From CAYTBN01 sp964436045 (GTDB lineage Bacteria > Myxococcota_A > UBA796 > UBA9615 > CAYRNR01), in assembly GCA_964436045.1 (NCBI GenBank), contig CAYTBN010000026.1:1-64000 (forward strand): a stretch of 64,000 nucleotides of DNA. The letters are read 5' to 3'. The stretch's first letter is position 1; each line of letters begins with the position of its first letter. This document shows, piece by piece, positions 38,410 to 49,060 of the stretch. The translations under genes were made by a program, and so were the position numbers. Under the pieces are notes generated by a model. That model had not been told where the DNA came from, made no database searches, and saw only the letters and a list, made by a program, of their open reading frames with translations.

Positions 38410-39282
38410 TCAGGGCGCGGCGAACGTGTACAAGGCGTCCAGATCCTCGAGCGCCAACGCCTGCCGCAGCAGGTCCGCGCTGCCCGGGAAGGCCGCCTCG
38501 GCCTCGTCGAGCGGCTGCACCAGATCCGCTTCCAGGATCTTGTGCATCAGGGAGATCAAGGAGTCGGCCGAGAACAGTCCGCGCCCGGTGATCACCTCGA
38601 AGAGCACGACCCCGAGCGAGAAGACGTCGGATCGCACGGTCAGCTCCCCCTGTCCGGTGATCTGTTCGGGGGACATGTAGCGCGGCGTGCCCTTGACGAA
38701 GCCCTCGGTGGTGGTCTTGTAGAGGTTGGACGCCGCCTTGGCGATCCCGAAGTCGCAGATCTTCGCCGTCCCCTCCCGGTCGACCATGACGTTCGACGGC
38801 TTCATGTCCCGGTGGATCAGCTCCAGCCGCTGGCCGCCTGGATCCCGGAAGCTGTGTGCGTAGTGCAACCCTCGACAGACCTGCATCGCCAGGTCCACTA
38901 CGGCAAAACGAGGCAACAGAACCCGGCGCTTGCTGCACAGCCGCATGATCCCATCCAGGGTGGCGCCGTCGACGAACTCCATCGCCAGATAGTAGTGGGG
39001 GCCCTCCTGGCCGAACTCGAAGATGTCGACGATGTTGGCGTGGTGCAGCAGGCCGCCGATACGGGCCTCGTTGATCATCGACTGGACGAACTTGGGATCG
39101 TCCTGGACCACTGTCGGCCGGATGCGCTTGATCGCAACCCGCTTGGCAAACCCCATCGGCCCTGGCAGCAGCGCTTCGTAGACGCTACCGAACGCGCCCT
39201 CACCGATCTTGCGGACGATGCGGTACTTGCCGAACTGGGCCCCCGTCGCCCCCCGATCGCCGTCACCGATGGTCCCGTCCAT
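38410..39282 (-). CDS. Soluble Ser/Thr protein kinase, last gene of the PilT module
   Basis: 290 residues from ATG 39282 (a TTG at 39288 is also possible), 9 nt after the pilT stop. The kinase core is intact: G-E-G-A-F-G-S, V-A-I-K-R-I, H-R-D-M-K-P-S-N near 140, C-D-F-G and S-P-E-Q. There is no membrane helix or sensor domain, so it is cytoplasmic. The tight spacing to two PilT-type ATPases suggests it phosphorylates the motor or its partners; that is inferred. Confidence 0.88.
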   Translation of the reverse strand: MDGTIGDGDRGATGAQFGKYRIVRKIGEGAFGSVYEALLPGPMGFAKRVAIKRIRPTVVQDDPKFVQSMINEARIGGLLHHANIVDIFEFGQEGPHYYLAMEFVDGATLDGIMRLCSKRRVLLPRFAVVDLAMQVCRGLHYAHSFRDPGGQRLELIHRDMKPSNVMVDREGTAKICDFGIAKAASNLYKTTTEGFVKGTPRYMSPEQITGQGELTVRSDVFSLGVVLFEVITGRGLFSADSLISLMHKILEADLVQPLDEAEAAFPGSADLLRQALALEDLDALYTFAAP

Positions 39283-39291
39283 GACCAAGCC

Positions 39292-40353
39292 CTACCGCAC
39301 GAACTCGTCGAAGGCGGCCTTGTCCTCGGCGTGGGAGCGGGCCTCCTCGGGGGTGATCCGGCCGCGGTGCATCAGCCGCGTCAGGCACTGGTCCATGGTC
39401 TCCATGCCCGTGGTGCGGGTGTCGGCGGTCTGGACCAGGGAGCGGAGCTGGTGGGTCTTGCCCTCGCGGATCTGATTGGAGACCGCGAAGGACCAGGTGA
39501 GCATCTCCACCGCGGCGACACGGCTGAGGCCGTCGACGGTCTTGCACAGCCGCTGGGAGACGACGCCCTTGAGGGACATGGAGAGCATGCCGCGGATCTG
39601 ATCCTGCTGCTCCTCGGCGTACGAGTCGATGATGCGGTCCACGCTCCGGGCCGCCGAGTTGGTGTGCAGGGTGCCGAACACCAGGGTACCGGTGGCTGCC
39701 AGGGTGATGGCTAGCGAGATGGTCTCGTTGTCGCGCAGCTCGCCGACCAGGACCACGTCCGGCGACTCGCGGAACGAGGCCCGCAGGGCGGCGGCGAAGG
39801 TGTCGACGTCGCGGCCCACCTGGCGCTGGGAGACCACCGAGGCGACCGGGTTGTAGACGAACTCGATGGGGTCCTCGATGGTCAGGATGTGCTTGCGGTG
39901 GCGGTGGTTGATGGCGTTGACGATGGCCGCCAGGGTGGTCGATTTGCCGCAACCGGTGGGGCCGGTGACCAGCACCAGCCCCGACTCCAGGTCGACGAAC
40001 CGCTCCAGAGACGATGGCAGCTTGAGCTCCTCGAGGGTCGGCGGCCGGTCCGGGATGACGCGGAAAGCGGCGGCCAGGCCCTCGGACTGGGCGTAGAGAT
40101 TGACCCGGAAGCGGCCCACATCGGGCAGTTCGTAGGCGAAGTCCAGGTCCTGGGCCTCTTCGAACTCGGCACGTTGCTCGTCGGTCAGGATCTCGTGGAT
40201 GAAGCGCCGGGTCTCGTGGGCGGAGAGCTGGCGGAACTTCACGTGGATCAGGTCGCCGTTGTAGCGGATCACCGGGCGGCTGCCAGCGCAGAAGTGCAGG
40301 TCGGACGCCTTCTGCTCGACCACCAGCCTCAGGAAACTGTCGATGCGCGCCAT
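39292..40353 (-). CDS. pilT: PilT-type retraction ATPase
   Basis: 353 residues from ATG 40353, 3 nt after the upstream stop. Family features: K-A-S-D-L-H-F near 15, Walker A G-P-T-G-C-G-K-S-T near 130, the Asp box E-D-P-I-E-F, Walker B V-V-L-V-G-E-L-R-D and the His box T-L-H-T-N-S-A. The hexamer powers type IV pilus retraction at the inner membrane. Pilins and pilB are not in this window. Confidence 0.9.
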   Translation of the reverse strand: MARIDSFLRLVVEQKASDLHFCAGSRPVIRYNGDLIHVKFRQLSAHETRRFIHEILTDEQRAEFEEAQDLDFAYELPDVGRFRVNLYAQSEGLAAAFRVIPDRPPTLEELKLPSSLERFVDLESGLVLVTGPTGCGKSTTLAAIVNAINHRHRKHILTIEDPIEFVYNPVASVVSQRQVGRDVDTFAAALRASFRESPDVVLVGELRDNETISLAITLAATGTLVFGTLHTNSAARSVDRIIDSYAEEQQDQIRGMLSMSLKGVVSQRLCKTVDGLSRVAAVEMLTWSFAVSNQIREGKTHQLRSLVQTADTRTTGMETMDQCLTRLMHRGRITPEEARSHAEDKAAFDEFVR

Positions 40354-40356
40354 GAC

Positions 40357-43132
40357 CTAGCTCCCGGGCGCCGATGGCACCCCGTCTCCCTCGCCCTCTT
40401 CCTCGAAGAAGTGGGCGAACAGCTTCTTGTCGGTCGCCTTGGCGTACGCCTCCTCCGGTGCGATCACGCCCTTGCTGGCCAGCCCCAGCATCTCGCGGTC
40501 CATCAGCCGCATGCCCAGCTCGTAACTGGTGGTGATCGAGCCGGGGATCTGGTGGGTCTTGCCGTTGCGGATCATGTTGGCGATGGCGTGGTTGTTCAGC
40601 ATCAACTCCACCGCCAGCACCCGGCCCTCGCCGTCGGCGCGGGGCAGCAGCTGTTGACAGAGCACACCCCGCAGGCTCTCGGCGATCATCACCCGGATCT
40701 GCGGTTGCTGGTGCGCCGGGAAGGCGTCGAGGATGCGGTCGATGGTGGCCGCGGCGCTGATGGTGTGCAGGGTGCCGAAGACCAGGTGGCCGGTCTCGGC
40801 CGCGGTCACGGCGAAGCCGATGGTCTCCTTGTCCCGCAACTCGCCCACGAGGATGACATCCGGGTCCTCGCGCAACACGCCGCGCAGGGCGGTCAGATAG
40901 TCCCGGGCGTGGGTGCCGATCTCCCGCTGGTTGACCAGCGCCAGCCGCTCCTTGGAATGTACAAACTCGATGGGGTCTTCGAGGGTGATGATGTGCTGGG
41001 CATGTTCCCGGTTGATGTGATCGATCAGGGTGGTCAGGGTGGTCGACTTGCCCGACGCCGACGGTCCGGCGATCAGCACCAGTCCCGACTCGTACTCGGT
41101 GAACTCCAGCACGCTGTCGGGCAGGGCGAGCTTCTCGAAGGGAAAGATCTCGTCGGCGATGACGCGGAACACCACGTTCACGCCGCCGTGCTGCTGGTAG
41201 ACGTTGACCCGGAATCGATAGTGCTCGTTGCGGCTCTCGTACGAGGTGTCCACGTCCCGCTTGGTGTGGAACTCCTCGAGCTTCCGACAGGACGGCCTCG
41301 CCCAGCCGGCGGGTCTCCTCGGGGGTCAGCGCCCGCTCGTGCAGGGGCTGGATCGCCCCCATCACCTTCATCACCGGCTGGCCGCCAGCGACGATGTACA
41401 CGTCGGTGGCGCCGCGGTTCTTGGCCGTCTCCAGCAGCTGGTCGATGAAGGACTGGGAGGCCGCCACCTGCTGATCGACCCGCGAGCCGTCGATCTCGAC
41501 CCGCATCGCCGACAGGATTCGCAACGCCGCCTCGCGGACGGGCTTGTCCACGTCCTCGGCGAGCGGGCGCACCTCCTCGACGATCTCGGAGGAGCCGATC
41601 CCCTCCAGCGCCCGCAGCACCTCCAGCCGGAACTCCTGGGTGCCTCCCTTGAGAAGCTGGCCCAGGTAGGGCACCGCCCGGGGATCCCCCAGCCGTCCGA
41701 GGGCCTCGACGCAGACCCAGTGCAGTTCGCGCTGGGTCAACAGGTTGACCAGCACCGGGGTCGCCCGCTGATCGCCCATCTCGCCAAGGGCCTCGATGGC
41801 CCGCTCCTGGACCCACCAGTCGCCGTCCTCCTTGGCCGCCACGGCCAGCCGCGGCACGGAGCGGACGTCCTGTAGCCGGATCAGCACCTCGACGGCATAC
41901 CGCCGAACGATGTCCGACGGATCGTCGAGCAGCTCGACCACGTGCTCGGTCATCTTGGCGCCGGCGATGTTGACCAGCACCTCGGTGGCGCGCTCCCGGA
42001 CCCACCAGTCCTCGTCCCGCAGGTGCCGCACCAGCCGCCGCCACAGCTTGCCTTCGCGATCGCCGATGTCGTTGATGATCTCGATGACCGCCCGGCGCAC
42101 CTGGACGTCCGAGCTGTTCATCATCAGCACCAGCATCCGCGCCAGATCGACCTTGCCCGAGCGCCCCAGAGTCGACAGTCCCTCGCCGGCCTTGTTGCGC
42201 AGCGCCAGGATCTCGGACTCCAGCAGGCGGACCAGGTCGGACACGACCGCGTCGGTGCCGATGGCCACCAGTCCGTCCACGCAGGCGGTCTGGATCTCGA
42301 TGTTGTCGATGCGCGACACGTTTCCGATGGTCTCGATGGCCTCGGGGCTGGCGATGCCCGCCAGCGCGGCGACCGCGGCGCGGGCCACCCAGCGGTTCTC
42401 GTCCCAGACCAGCTCGGTGATCGGACCGATCGCGGACTCGTCCTGCCAGTGTCCCAGGCCACCCGCTGCGCGCCCCCGGACCCTGGGATCCTCGTGGGAC
42501 AACAGCCCGCGCAGCGCCTGGCAGGCCTCCGTGCGGGCGGCCTTCATGTAGCGCTCGTCCGCGAGCAGTTGCGCGATCCGTGTCCGCTCCTCGCGCGTAC
42601 ACGCCGGCAACATCTTCATCAGCACGGGGATCGCGTAGTGGCCCGCCACCTCGACCAGGGTGTGCATCGCCTCCAGGCGGCTGGGCCACGCCTCCGTGGC
42701 GGTCTCGTCGATCCGCGCGAGCAGGGTCTTGCCGCCGACGCGGCTCAGCACCCGATCGGCGAACGCCCGCTTGTGGGGATCGGCGTCGGCCAGCAGGGGG
42801 AACAGCTGCAGGTGCCAGCGAGCGTCCTTGCGCAGGCCGACCAGCACCTCGGCCAGCAGCCGCAGGGCGCGCTCGTCGGCCTGGCTCGCCAGCGCGATCA
42901 GATCGCTGGCGAGGGCGGCGTCGGTGCGGGTCGCCGCCAGATCGCGCAGCACCTTTTCGGTGGCGCCCCGCTGGCCGTGTGTCAGCCTGGCGCCGCGCTG
43001 GACCATCACCTCGAACAGCTGGCGCAGGCCGCTGTCGGAGATGTCCTGGTTGGCGCGGACGTAGCCGTCCAGCTCCTCGGGTGAACTCCACGCCGCCTTC
43101 TTGAAGACGGCGGCGTGATTGCGGCTCGGCAT
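40357..43132 (-). pseudogene. HEAT-repeat / PilT-like ATPase fusion, frameshifted
   Basis: From ATG 43132, residues 1-590 form about fifteen HEAT-like pairs. A PilT N-terminal segment follows (A-T-D-V-Y-I-V-A-G-G-Q-P-V-M-K-V), up to R-R-L-G-E-A-V-L-S. Near 41284 the frame shifts; the new frame reads K-L-E-E-F-H-T-K-R-D-V-D-T-S-Y and then the full PilT core: G-P-S-A-S-G-K-S-T, E-D-P-I-E-F, I-L-V-G-E-L-R-D, T-L-H-T. A two-base loss explains it. Repaired, the product would be ~925 residues, a HEAT scaffold fused to a second PilT motor, upstream of a normal pilT and a kinase. Real decay or an assembly slip are both possible. Confidence 0.78.
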
Positions 43133-43201
43133 GTGCGTCCCCGGCGACTCGTTACCGATGGCCGATCAGTCAAGCAGCGATTGAGCGTAGAATTACCCCC
43201 C

Positions 43202-45589
43202 ATGTCACACCGTGGACCTCGAGCCGGGCTGATCACCGGCGGGCTGCTCCTGATCGCCGTTGCTGGCTGCGACGGCTTACCCTGCGATCCGATCAAGCTG
43301 GACAGGGGCTGGGAGGATCTGGCCGATCCGGGGGACCCCGAGGCTGCCCTGCGCGTGATCGAGGGCGCCTGCGAGCCCACCTTCACCGCGGCCGCGCGGC
43401 GCTGGGTCGACCGCGGTCTGGCGCCGGAGACCTCCACCGAATTGGGTGTCGCGATCCACGCCGCCTGGGCCGACCTGTGCCCCGACGGCCCCGACCTGGT
43501 GGCGGCCACCTCGGCACCGATCCTCGAGACCCGGCGGCGGACCGTCCAGGCCTGCGGCGAGACGGCCCTCGGCGTCTCGACGGCCGATGGCTACATACAC
43601 GCCAGCGGATCCCCCGAGCTGGCGGCGCTGGTGTCCAGCTGGCTGACCGGACGACGGAAGGACACCGCCCGGATCGACGCCCTCGCCCGATCGCTCCGCG
43701 GGGCGCCCGTCGTGTTGCTCCCGCCGGGCACCGAGCTGGTCCGCTGGGGTCCAGACGCGCCAGCCGCGCCAGCGCGGGTGGAGCTGGTATTGACCCCAAC
43801 AGGGCTCTACCTGGGTGACCAGGTGCTGATGGTCCTGGACGACGGCGCCGTCCCCCCCGGCTTCCGGGCGGCGGGCAAGGGGCGGCTGCGCGGGCCGTTC
43901 GCTCCGGACGACGATCCCCTGGCCGACTGGGCGCTGCGCGAGTTGCGATCCCTGGACGAGGTGCCCGACCCGCTGGTACTCGCCCTGGATGGGCGGGTGC
44001 CGATGGCCACCGTGTGGCGGGTGGCGGCGTCCCTGGGGCGGCCCGGGGCCGAGTTGCTGCTGGTCGGGCTGGGCACCCGCGACGGTGTCGACGATCGGCT
44101 GGCGACGCGGGCGGTGCGGCTGCCCACCGCCGTCCCCCGCCCGCCCGCGGACGGGGAGGGCCCGCAGAAGCTGACCGAACGCCAGCCCGCGGCCGACCTG
44201 ACCGGGGCCCTCGCCTGGGGAGGGCCGACGGCCGTCACCCCGGAGCTCGCCTTTCCCGCCGGCCTACCCTGTTCTTCCCCTCCGGAAGGAATGGCCTGTG
44301 TGCCCGCCGGAACAGAGGATGGCGCCTGGCACGGGAGCTTCTACATCGACCGCGATCCCCGGGAACGGGCCGCGGACGGAGATTGTCCGGGGGACTACTG
44401 CGCGGAGGACGAGGACGAGGTGTTTGGCCAGTGGTGCGCCTCGCGGGGCAAACGTCCGGCCAGCGCGGCCGAACGGGCGCGGGCGGCGGCACAACCGCGA
44501 ACCGGCGGCGACGGGCAGCACCTCGACGACGGCCTCCCCCGCTGCGCGTCGTCACTGCCCGAGCTCAACACCCACCCGGCGCCCGCGCTGACCGAGATCC
44601 GGCTACCACTTCAGCCGGTCCCTCCCCCAGATCCGGCCGATCTGGCCCGGTTCCGCCGCACCCCCGACGAGGCCCTGGAGAGCCCACCGATCTGCGCCCT
44701 GGACGGCAACGGCGTGCGGCGGACCTGGACCTGTCGCGAGCCGTGGACCTACGCACCGGCCGCCGGGCTGGGCGAGGCCCGCCTCGTGCCCTATCTGGAG
44801 AACAGCGGGGGGGGGTACGTGGGTTTCGGCGGCATGGAGGAGTGGACCCTGGCCGCTCGCGCACGCTCGACCTGGGCCTGGCTGATCACCGACGACCCGG
44901 CCCGTGCCGCGCTGTACCGCGTGCAAGGCGCCCTGATCGCAGCCTCGCCGACCGCCGACGGGCTGGTGGCGCGCCTGGCGCCGGAGGCGCTGGAGGACTC
45001 GCTGGCGCTGGTGACGGAGATACCGGCCGACGCCGGGGAGATCCACCGGCCGGCCGACGTGCTGGCGGCCATGCGCGGGGAGCTGTGGGCGGCCTATTCG
45101 TCGGCCCTGGCGGCCGCAGTGGAGGGCGCGGGCGGCGAGCCCGATCCCGGCGTTGCCTGGCTCACCGACGGCGATGACTACGCCCACCTGCACCGTCTGT
45201 GGTCCCAGGGGCGGGCGCGGGTGGTGGTCGCCGACGCGGCCGGGGACGGCTGGACCGACGTGGGAAACGCCGCCCATGACCTGGGTACACCGATCCGCGT
45301 GCTCCATCTGGGGGCGACGGCCTACGCCTGGGGCGGGACACTGACCGGCGCGTTCCGGGACGCGGTGGCTGCCTTACCCCTGGACTCGCGGGCGGTGGTC
45401 CTCCAGCGCCTGGAACGACGGCCCGTGCCCGCCGGGGGGACGGGGGCCTGGCAATACCACGTGCACGGGGGTCGGGACTACCAGCGAAGGATCGCCGATC
45501 CGGCGGTGGAGACTGTGGGCGACGTGGCCGCGCGCAGCGGGCTGACCGACGATCCCAGGCTCTTCATCGCCGGGGTTCCGGGCCGCTGA
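43202..45589 (+). CDS. Composite lipoprotein with degenerate FGE-like segment and LIC_10091-like C-terminus
   Basis: 795 residues from ATG 43202. A signal peptide ends in lipobox I-A-V-A-G-C. Residues ~25-355 are unassigned. Residues ~365-440 (M-A-C-V-P-A-G, F-Y-I-D-R-D-P, C-A-S-R-G-K-R-P) recall the formylglycine-generating-enzyme fold but are too short and lack its later core. Residues ~530-795 (G-G-G-Y-V-G-F-G-G, Y-A-H-L-H-R-L-W, G-T-P-I-R-V-L-H-L and A-A-L-P-L-D-S-R) resemble the LIC_10091 family, a methyltransferase-like fold known from Leptospira and Myxococcota. Activity unknown; it should sit on a membrane surface. Confidence 0.6.
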   Translation: MSHRGPRAGLITGGLLLIAVAGCDGLPCDPIKLDRGWEDLADPGDPEAALRVIEGACEPTFTAAARRWVDRGLAPETSTELGVAIHAAWADLCPDGPDLVAATSAPILETRRRTVQACGETALGVSTADGYIHASGSPELAALVSSWLTGRRKDTARIDALARSLRGAPVVLLPPGTELVRWGPDAPAAPARVELVLTPTGLYLGDQVLMVLDDGAVPPGFRAAGKGRLRGPFAPDDDPLADWALRELRSLDEVPDPLVLALDGRVPMATVWRVAASLGRPGAELLLVGLGTRDGVDDRLATRAVRLPTAVPRPPADGEGPQKLTERQPAADLTGALAWGGPTAVTPELAFPAGLPCSSPPEGMACVPAGTEDGAWHGSFYIDRDPRERAADGDCPGDYCAEDEDEVFGQWCASRGKRPASAAERARAAAQPRTGGDGQHLDDGLPRCASSLPELNTHPAPALTEIRLPLQPVPPPDPADLARFRRTPDEALESPPICALDGNGVRRTWTCREPWTYAPAAGLGEARLVPYLENSGGGYVGFGGMEEWTLAARARSTWAWLITDDPARAALYRVQGALIAASPTADGLVARLAPEALEDSLALVTEIPADAGEIHRPADVLAAMRGELWAAYSSALAAAVEGAGGEPDPGVAWLTDGDDYAHLHRLWSQGRARVVVADAAGDGWTDVGNAAHDLGTPIRVLHLGATAYAWGGTLTGAFRDAVAALPLDSRAVVLQRLERRPVPAGGTGAWQYHVHGGRDYQRRIADPAVETVGDVAARSGLTDDPRLFIAGVPGR

Positions 45590-45601
45590 CCGGACGGGGC
45601 G

Positions 45602-48600
45602 TCAGAGCACCTCGAGCAGTGAGGACGTGGAGTCGGCGATGCCACCCTCGTCGTAGACCGTCAGGGTCACCGCGTACAGGCCGGTGACGAAGGTGCTGGC
45701 CGGCGCCGTCAGGCTCCACTCACCCGCGGCGTTCGCGTAGGTCGACAGGAACACCGAGTCGTCGGCGCTGGACGACAGGGCGATGTACAGGGTGTCCAGC
45801 AGGTCGGAATCGGTGACGGTGCCGCTGAAGGTCACCTCGTCGGCGGTCAGCATGGCGTGCGGCTGCACGGCCGGCGCGGTCAGCGTGATCAGCGGCTGGA
45901 CGTTGGTCGCGCGGCCGATGTGGGCCACCTGGCCGCCGCCGAAGCTCGGATCATTGTAGGCGCCGGTGTAGAACAGCTGCACGTAGCCCGCGTCGATCAG
46001 CACGTCGGTGGCGTAGGTGTCGATGTAGTCCCAGCGGCCCGGATCGACCGCGGTGGTGAACACCGGGCTGATGGCGTACAGCTTGGTCAACGGCTCGTCG
46101 AGGCCGAAGGGCGCGTGGACCGCGCCCACCGCCCGCACACCCGAGGCGCTGCGGCCCGAGTGCAACATCATGGTGGTGCCGCCGTCGCTGAACGGGATCG
46201 GGTAGCCCACCGAGTTCTCGTCCCAGTCGCCCGACCCGCCCTTGGTGAACATCGGCTGGGGATCGTCGCCCACGCCCGGCGCGGGGTCGAACTTGGTGAA
46301 CACGTAGCCGTCCGGCGAGATCGCCAGGCAGATGCCCCGATCGACGGGATTACGGCAGACGTACGCCAAGAAGTAGTCCGAACCGGCGAGGAACACGTAG
46401 GGCGTGTTGATGATCTCCTCGTCGAACTCGCCGACGGCGCCCGGGGCCAGGATCTTGACCGCGTCGAAGGGCGGCACCGGGTTGGTGAAGCGGCTCCAGG
46501 TCAGCCCGTCGGTGCTGTAGGCCATGCCGAAGTAACGAACGTCGTCCAGGTACTCCGCCTTGGCCGAGTAGTACATCTTGTATGGCGCGGCCAGGTCGGT
46601 GGGGTCGTAGACCACCGAGGGGTTGGAGATCCCCTGGCCGTCCCAGTGGATGTCGGGGAAGATCGCGTCCTGGAATACCGGCCCGTCCAGGGTCCAGTTC
46701 TGGCCGTCGTCGTCGGTGTAGTAGATGCCGAACGACATCTCGGGCTGGTTGTAGCCGGTGCGGAAGTACATAGCGAGCCGGCTGCCGTCGTAGACCCAGT
46801 TGGGCTGCTCGACCCGGTGGAAATACCACTCTGTGCCCGCGGTGTCCGCCGCGAGCCAGACGTTGCAATCGCGCACGAAGCCCGAGGTGACGACCTCCTC
46901 GGGGAAGACCAGCGGATCGTCGTCGTCGCAGTCCCCCTCGCACTGGGAGAATCCGTCGCCATCCTGGTCGTCGCCGCCCACCGACGGATCGGTGTCGTCG
47001 CAGTCCTGACACAGGATCCAGCCGTCACCGTCGGCGTCGGCGTTCTCGTCGGTGAGCGGATCGCAGTCGTTGTCCAGGCCGTCGCAGAGTTCCGGGGCGC
47101 CGATGTACACGTCGGGATCGGAGTCGTCGCACTCGGCGTCGCAGCTGGTGTACCCGTCGCCGTCGAGGTCATCCAGGTTCAGGCTGGGATCGGTGTCGTC
47201 GCAGTCGCCGTCGCAGGTGGAGTAGGTGTCGCCGTCCACGTCGTCCAGGTTGAGCGCCGGGTCGTCGTCGTCACAGTCCCCCTCGCAGACGTCCCAGCTG
47301 TCGCCGTCCGCGTCCACGGCCTCGTCGGTGGCCGGGTCGCAGTCGTTGTCCAGACCATCGCAGAGCTCCGGCGCGCCCGGATAGACCGACAGGTTGTTGT
47401 CGTCGCAGTCCCCGTCGCAGGTGGTCACGCCGTCGTTGTCCACGTCGAGGGCCTCGACGGTGGCGTCGCCGTCGTCGCAGTCCCCGTCACAGGTGTTCGA
47501 GCCGTCCCCGTCCGCGTCGTCCAGGTTCAGGGCCAGGTCCGCGTCGTCGCAGTCGCCATCGCAGACGCCCCAGCCGTCCCCGTCGTCGTCCACGTTCTCC
47601 AAGGTGGCGGGATCGCAGTCGTTGTCCAGGCCGTCGCAGAGCTCCGGAGCACCTGGCAGCACGTCCGGGCGGCTGTCGTCGCAGTCGCCGGAACAGGAGT
47701 CGACGCCGTCGTTGTCCGCATCCTGCAGGTTCAGCGAGTCATCGGCGTCGTCACAGTCCCCGGCGCAGCTGTGGAACCCGTCGGCGTCGGCGTCGTCCAG
47801 GTTCAGCGCGGCGTCGGCGTCGTCGCAGTCGCCGTCGCACAGGCTCCAGCCATCGCCGTCCAGGTCGCCGTCCTCGCTGGTGGCGGGATCACAATCGTTG
47901 TCCACGCCATCGCAGGCCTCGAAGGCACCCGGATAGATGCCCGAGTCGGCGTCGGCGCAGTCTCCCGAGCAGGTGTCGACCCCGTCTCCGTCCACGTCCG
48001 CCAGGTTCAGCGCCGGGTCGGTGTCGTCGCAGTCGTCGCAGACGCCGGCACCGTCCCCGTCGCCGTCGGCGTTCTCGTCCGTCGCGGGATCGCAGTCGTT
48101 GTCCAGGCCGTCGCAGAGCTCGGCCGCCCCCGGGTAGATGTCAGCCGAGGCGTCGTCGCAGTCGTCGTCGCATGTCGAGAATCCGTCGCCGTCCCCGTCG
48201 TCCAGGTTCAGGGCGGCGTCGGCGTCGTCACAGTCGCCGTCGCAGGTGGTGTCCCCGTCGCCATCCGCGTCGTCCAGGTTCAGCACGTCGTCGGCGTCGT
48301 CACAGTCGCCGTCGCAGGTCGTGTAGCCGTCGGCGTCGGCGTCGTCCAGGTTCAGGGTGTCGTCAGCGTCGTCGCAGTCCCCGTCGCAGGTCGTGTGACC
48401 GTCGCCGTCCGCGTCCGTCAGGTTCAGCGTGTCGTCGGTGTCGTCGCAGTCCCCATCGCAGGTGCTCGCCCCGTCCCCGTCGGCGTCGTCGAGGTTGAGC
48501 AGGGGGTCGGCGTCGTCGCAGTCCCCGTCGCAGGTCGAGTACCCGTCGGTGTCCGTGTCATCCAGATTCTGGCCGTCGTCGGCGTCGTCGCAATCCCCAT

Positions 48601-49060
48601 CACAGGTCGTGTAGCCGTCGGTGTCCGCGTCGTCCAGGTTCAGGGTGTCGTCGGCGTCGTCGCAGTCCCCGTCGCAGGTCGTGTAGCCGTCGCCATCTTC
48701 GTCGTCCAGGTTGAGGGAATCGTCACCGTCATCGCAGTCTTCGTCGCAGGTCGTGTACCCGTCGCCGTCGGCGTCGTCCAGGTTGAGGGAATCGTCGCCG
48801 TCATCGCAGTCCTCGTCGCAGGTCGTGTACCCGTCCCCGTCCGCGTCGTCGAGGTTGAGCGACGCGTCGTTGTCGTCGCAATCCTCCGAAGCCGGCCAGC
48901 CATCGCCGTCGGCGTCATCCGGCTCGGTGGTGTCGTCGTCGTCGTCCGAGACGTCATCGTCGACGTGGTACGTCGTGTCGTCGTCGTCGTCTTCCGGTTC
49001 CGGACATCCCAGCGCGAGACACAGCGCTCCGAACAGGGCCGCCGTCCACAGGTACCGCAT
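45602..49060 (-). CDS. Large repeat lipoprotein with propeller and Ig-like tail
   Basis: 1152 residues from ATG 49060 after GGAGGATGG; lipobox L-C-L-A-L-G-C. An Asp-run linker precedes about thirty MopE-like units in residues ~50-715. Many are near-identical 24-residue copies of D-A-D-G-D-G-Y-T-T-C-D-G-D-C-D-D, interleaved with L-C-D-G-L-D-N-D-C-D-P units. A glycosidase-like propeller (about 720-1060) and an Ig-like domain follow, colinear with the 11663-13873 paralogue. The repeats should bind many divalent ions on the cell surface; the ion is not known. The longer frame to 49201 lacks a signal peptide. Confidence 0.85.
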   Translation of the reverse strand: MRYLWTAALFGALCLALGCPEPEDDDDDTTYHVDDDVSDDDDDTTEPDDADGDGWPASEDCDDNDASLNLDDADGDGYTTCDEDCDDGDDSLNLDDADGDGYTTCDEDCDDGDDSLNLDDEDGDGYTTCDGDCDDADDTLNLDDADTDGYTTCDGDCDDADDGQNLDDTDTDGYSTCDGDCDDADPLLNLDDADGDGASTCDGDCDDTDDTLNLTDADGDGHTTCDGDCDDADDTLNLDDADADGYTTCDGDCDDADDVLNLDDADGDGDTTCDGDCDDADAALNLDDGDGDGFSTCDDDCDDASADIYPGAAELCDGLDNDCDPATDENADGDGDGAGVCDDCDDTDPALNLADVDGDGVDTCSGDCADADSGIYPGAFEACDGVDNDCDPATSEDGDLDGDGWSLCDGDCDDADAALNLDDADADGFHSCAGDCDDADDSLNLQDADNDGVDSCSGDCDDSRPDVLPGAPELCDGLDNDCDPATLENVDDDGDGWGVCDGDCDDADLALNLDDADGDGSNTCDGDCDDGDATVEALDVDNDGVTTCDGDCDDNNLSVYPGAPELCDGLDNDCDPATDEAVDADGDSWDVCEGDCDDDDPALNLDDVDGDTYSTCDGDCDDTDPSLNLDDLDGDGYTSCDAECDDSDPDVYIGAPELCDGLDNDCDPLTDENADADGDGWILCQDCDDTDPSVGGDDQDGDGFSQCEGDCDDDDPLVFPEEVVTSGFVRDCNVWLAADTAGTEWYFHRVEQPNWVYDGSRLAMYFRTGYNQPEMSFGIYYTDDDGQNWTLDGPVFQDAIFPDIHWDGQGISNPSVVYDPTDLAAPYKMYYSAKAEYLDDVRYFGMAYSTDGLTWSRFTNPVPPFDAVKILAPGAVGEFDEEIINTPYVFLAGSDYFLAYVCRNPVDRGICLAISPDGYVFTKFDPAPGVGDDPQPMFTKGGSGDWDENSVGYPIPFSDGGTTMMLHSGRSASGVRAVGAVHAPFGLDEPLTKLYAISPVFTTAVDPGRWDYIDTYATDVLIDAGYVQLFYTGAYNDPSFGGGQVAHIGRATNVQPLITLTAPAVQPHAMLTADEVTFSGTVTDSDLLDTLYIALSSSADDSVFLSTYANAAGEWSLTAPASTFVTGLYAVTLTVYDEGGIADSTSSLLEVL

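Noticed and set aside
39263..41283. Continuation of the HEAT-PilT frame to 39263 as one 1289-residue protein
   Set aside because: After 41284 this frame turns Arg/Gly/Pro-rich, while the real PilT core lies in the neighbouring frame.
48170..49000. Regular ~72-nt repetition considered as a CRISPR array or satellite
   Set aside because: The units are in frame, coding and diverged by codon; there are no unique spacers of constant size.
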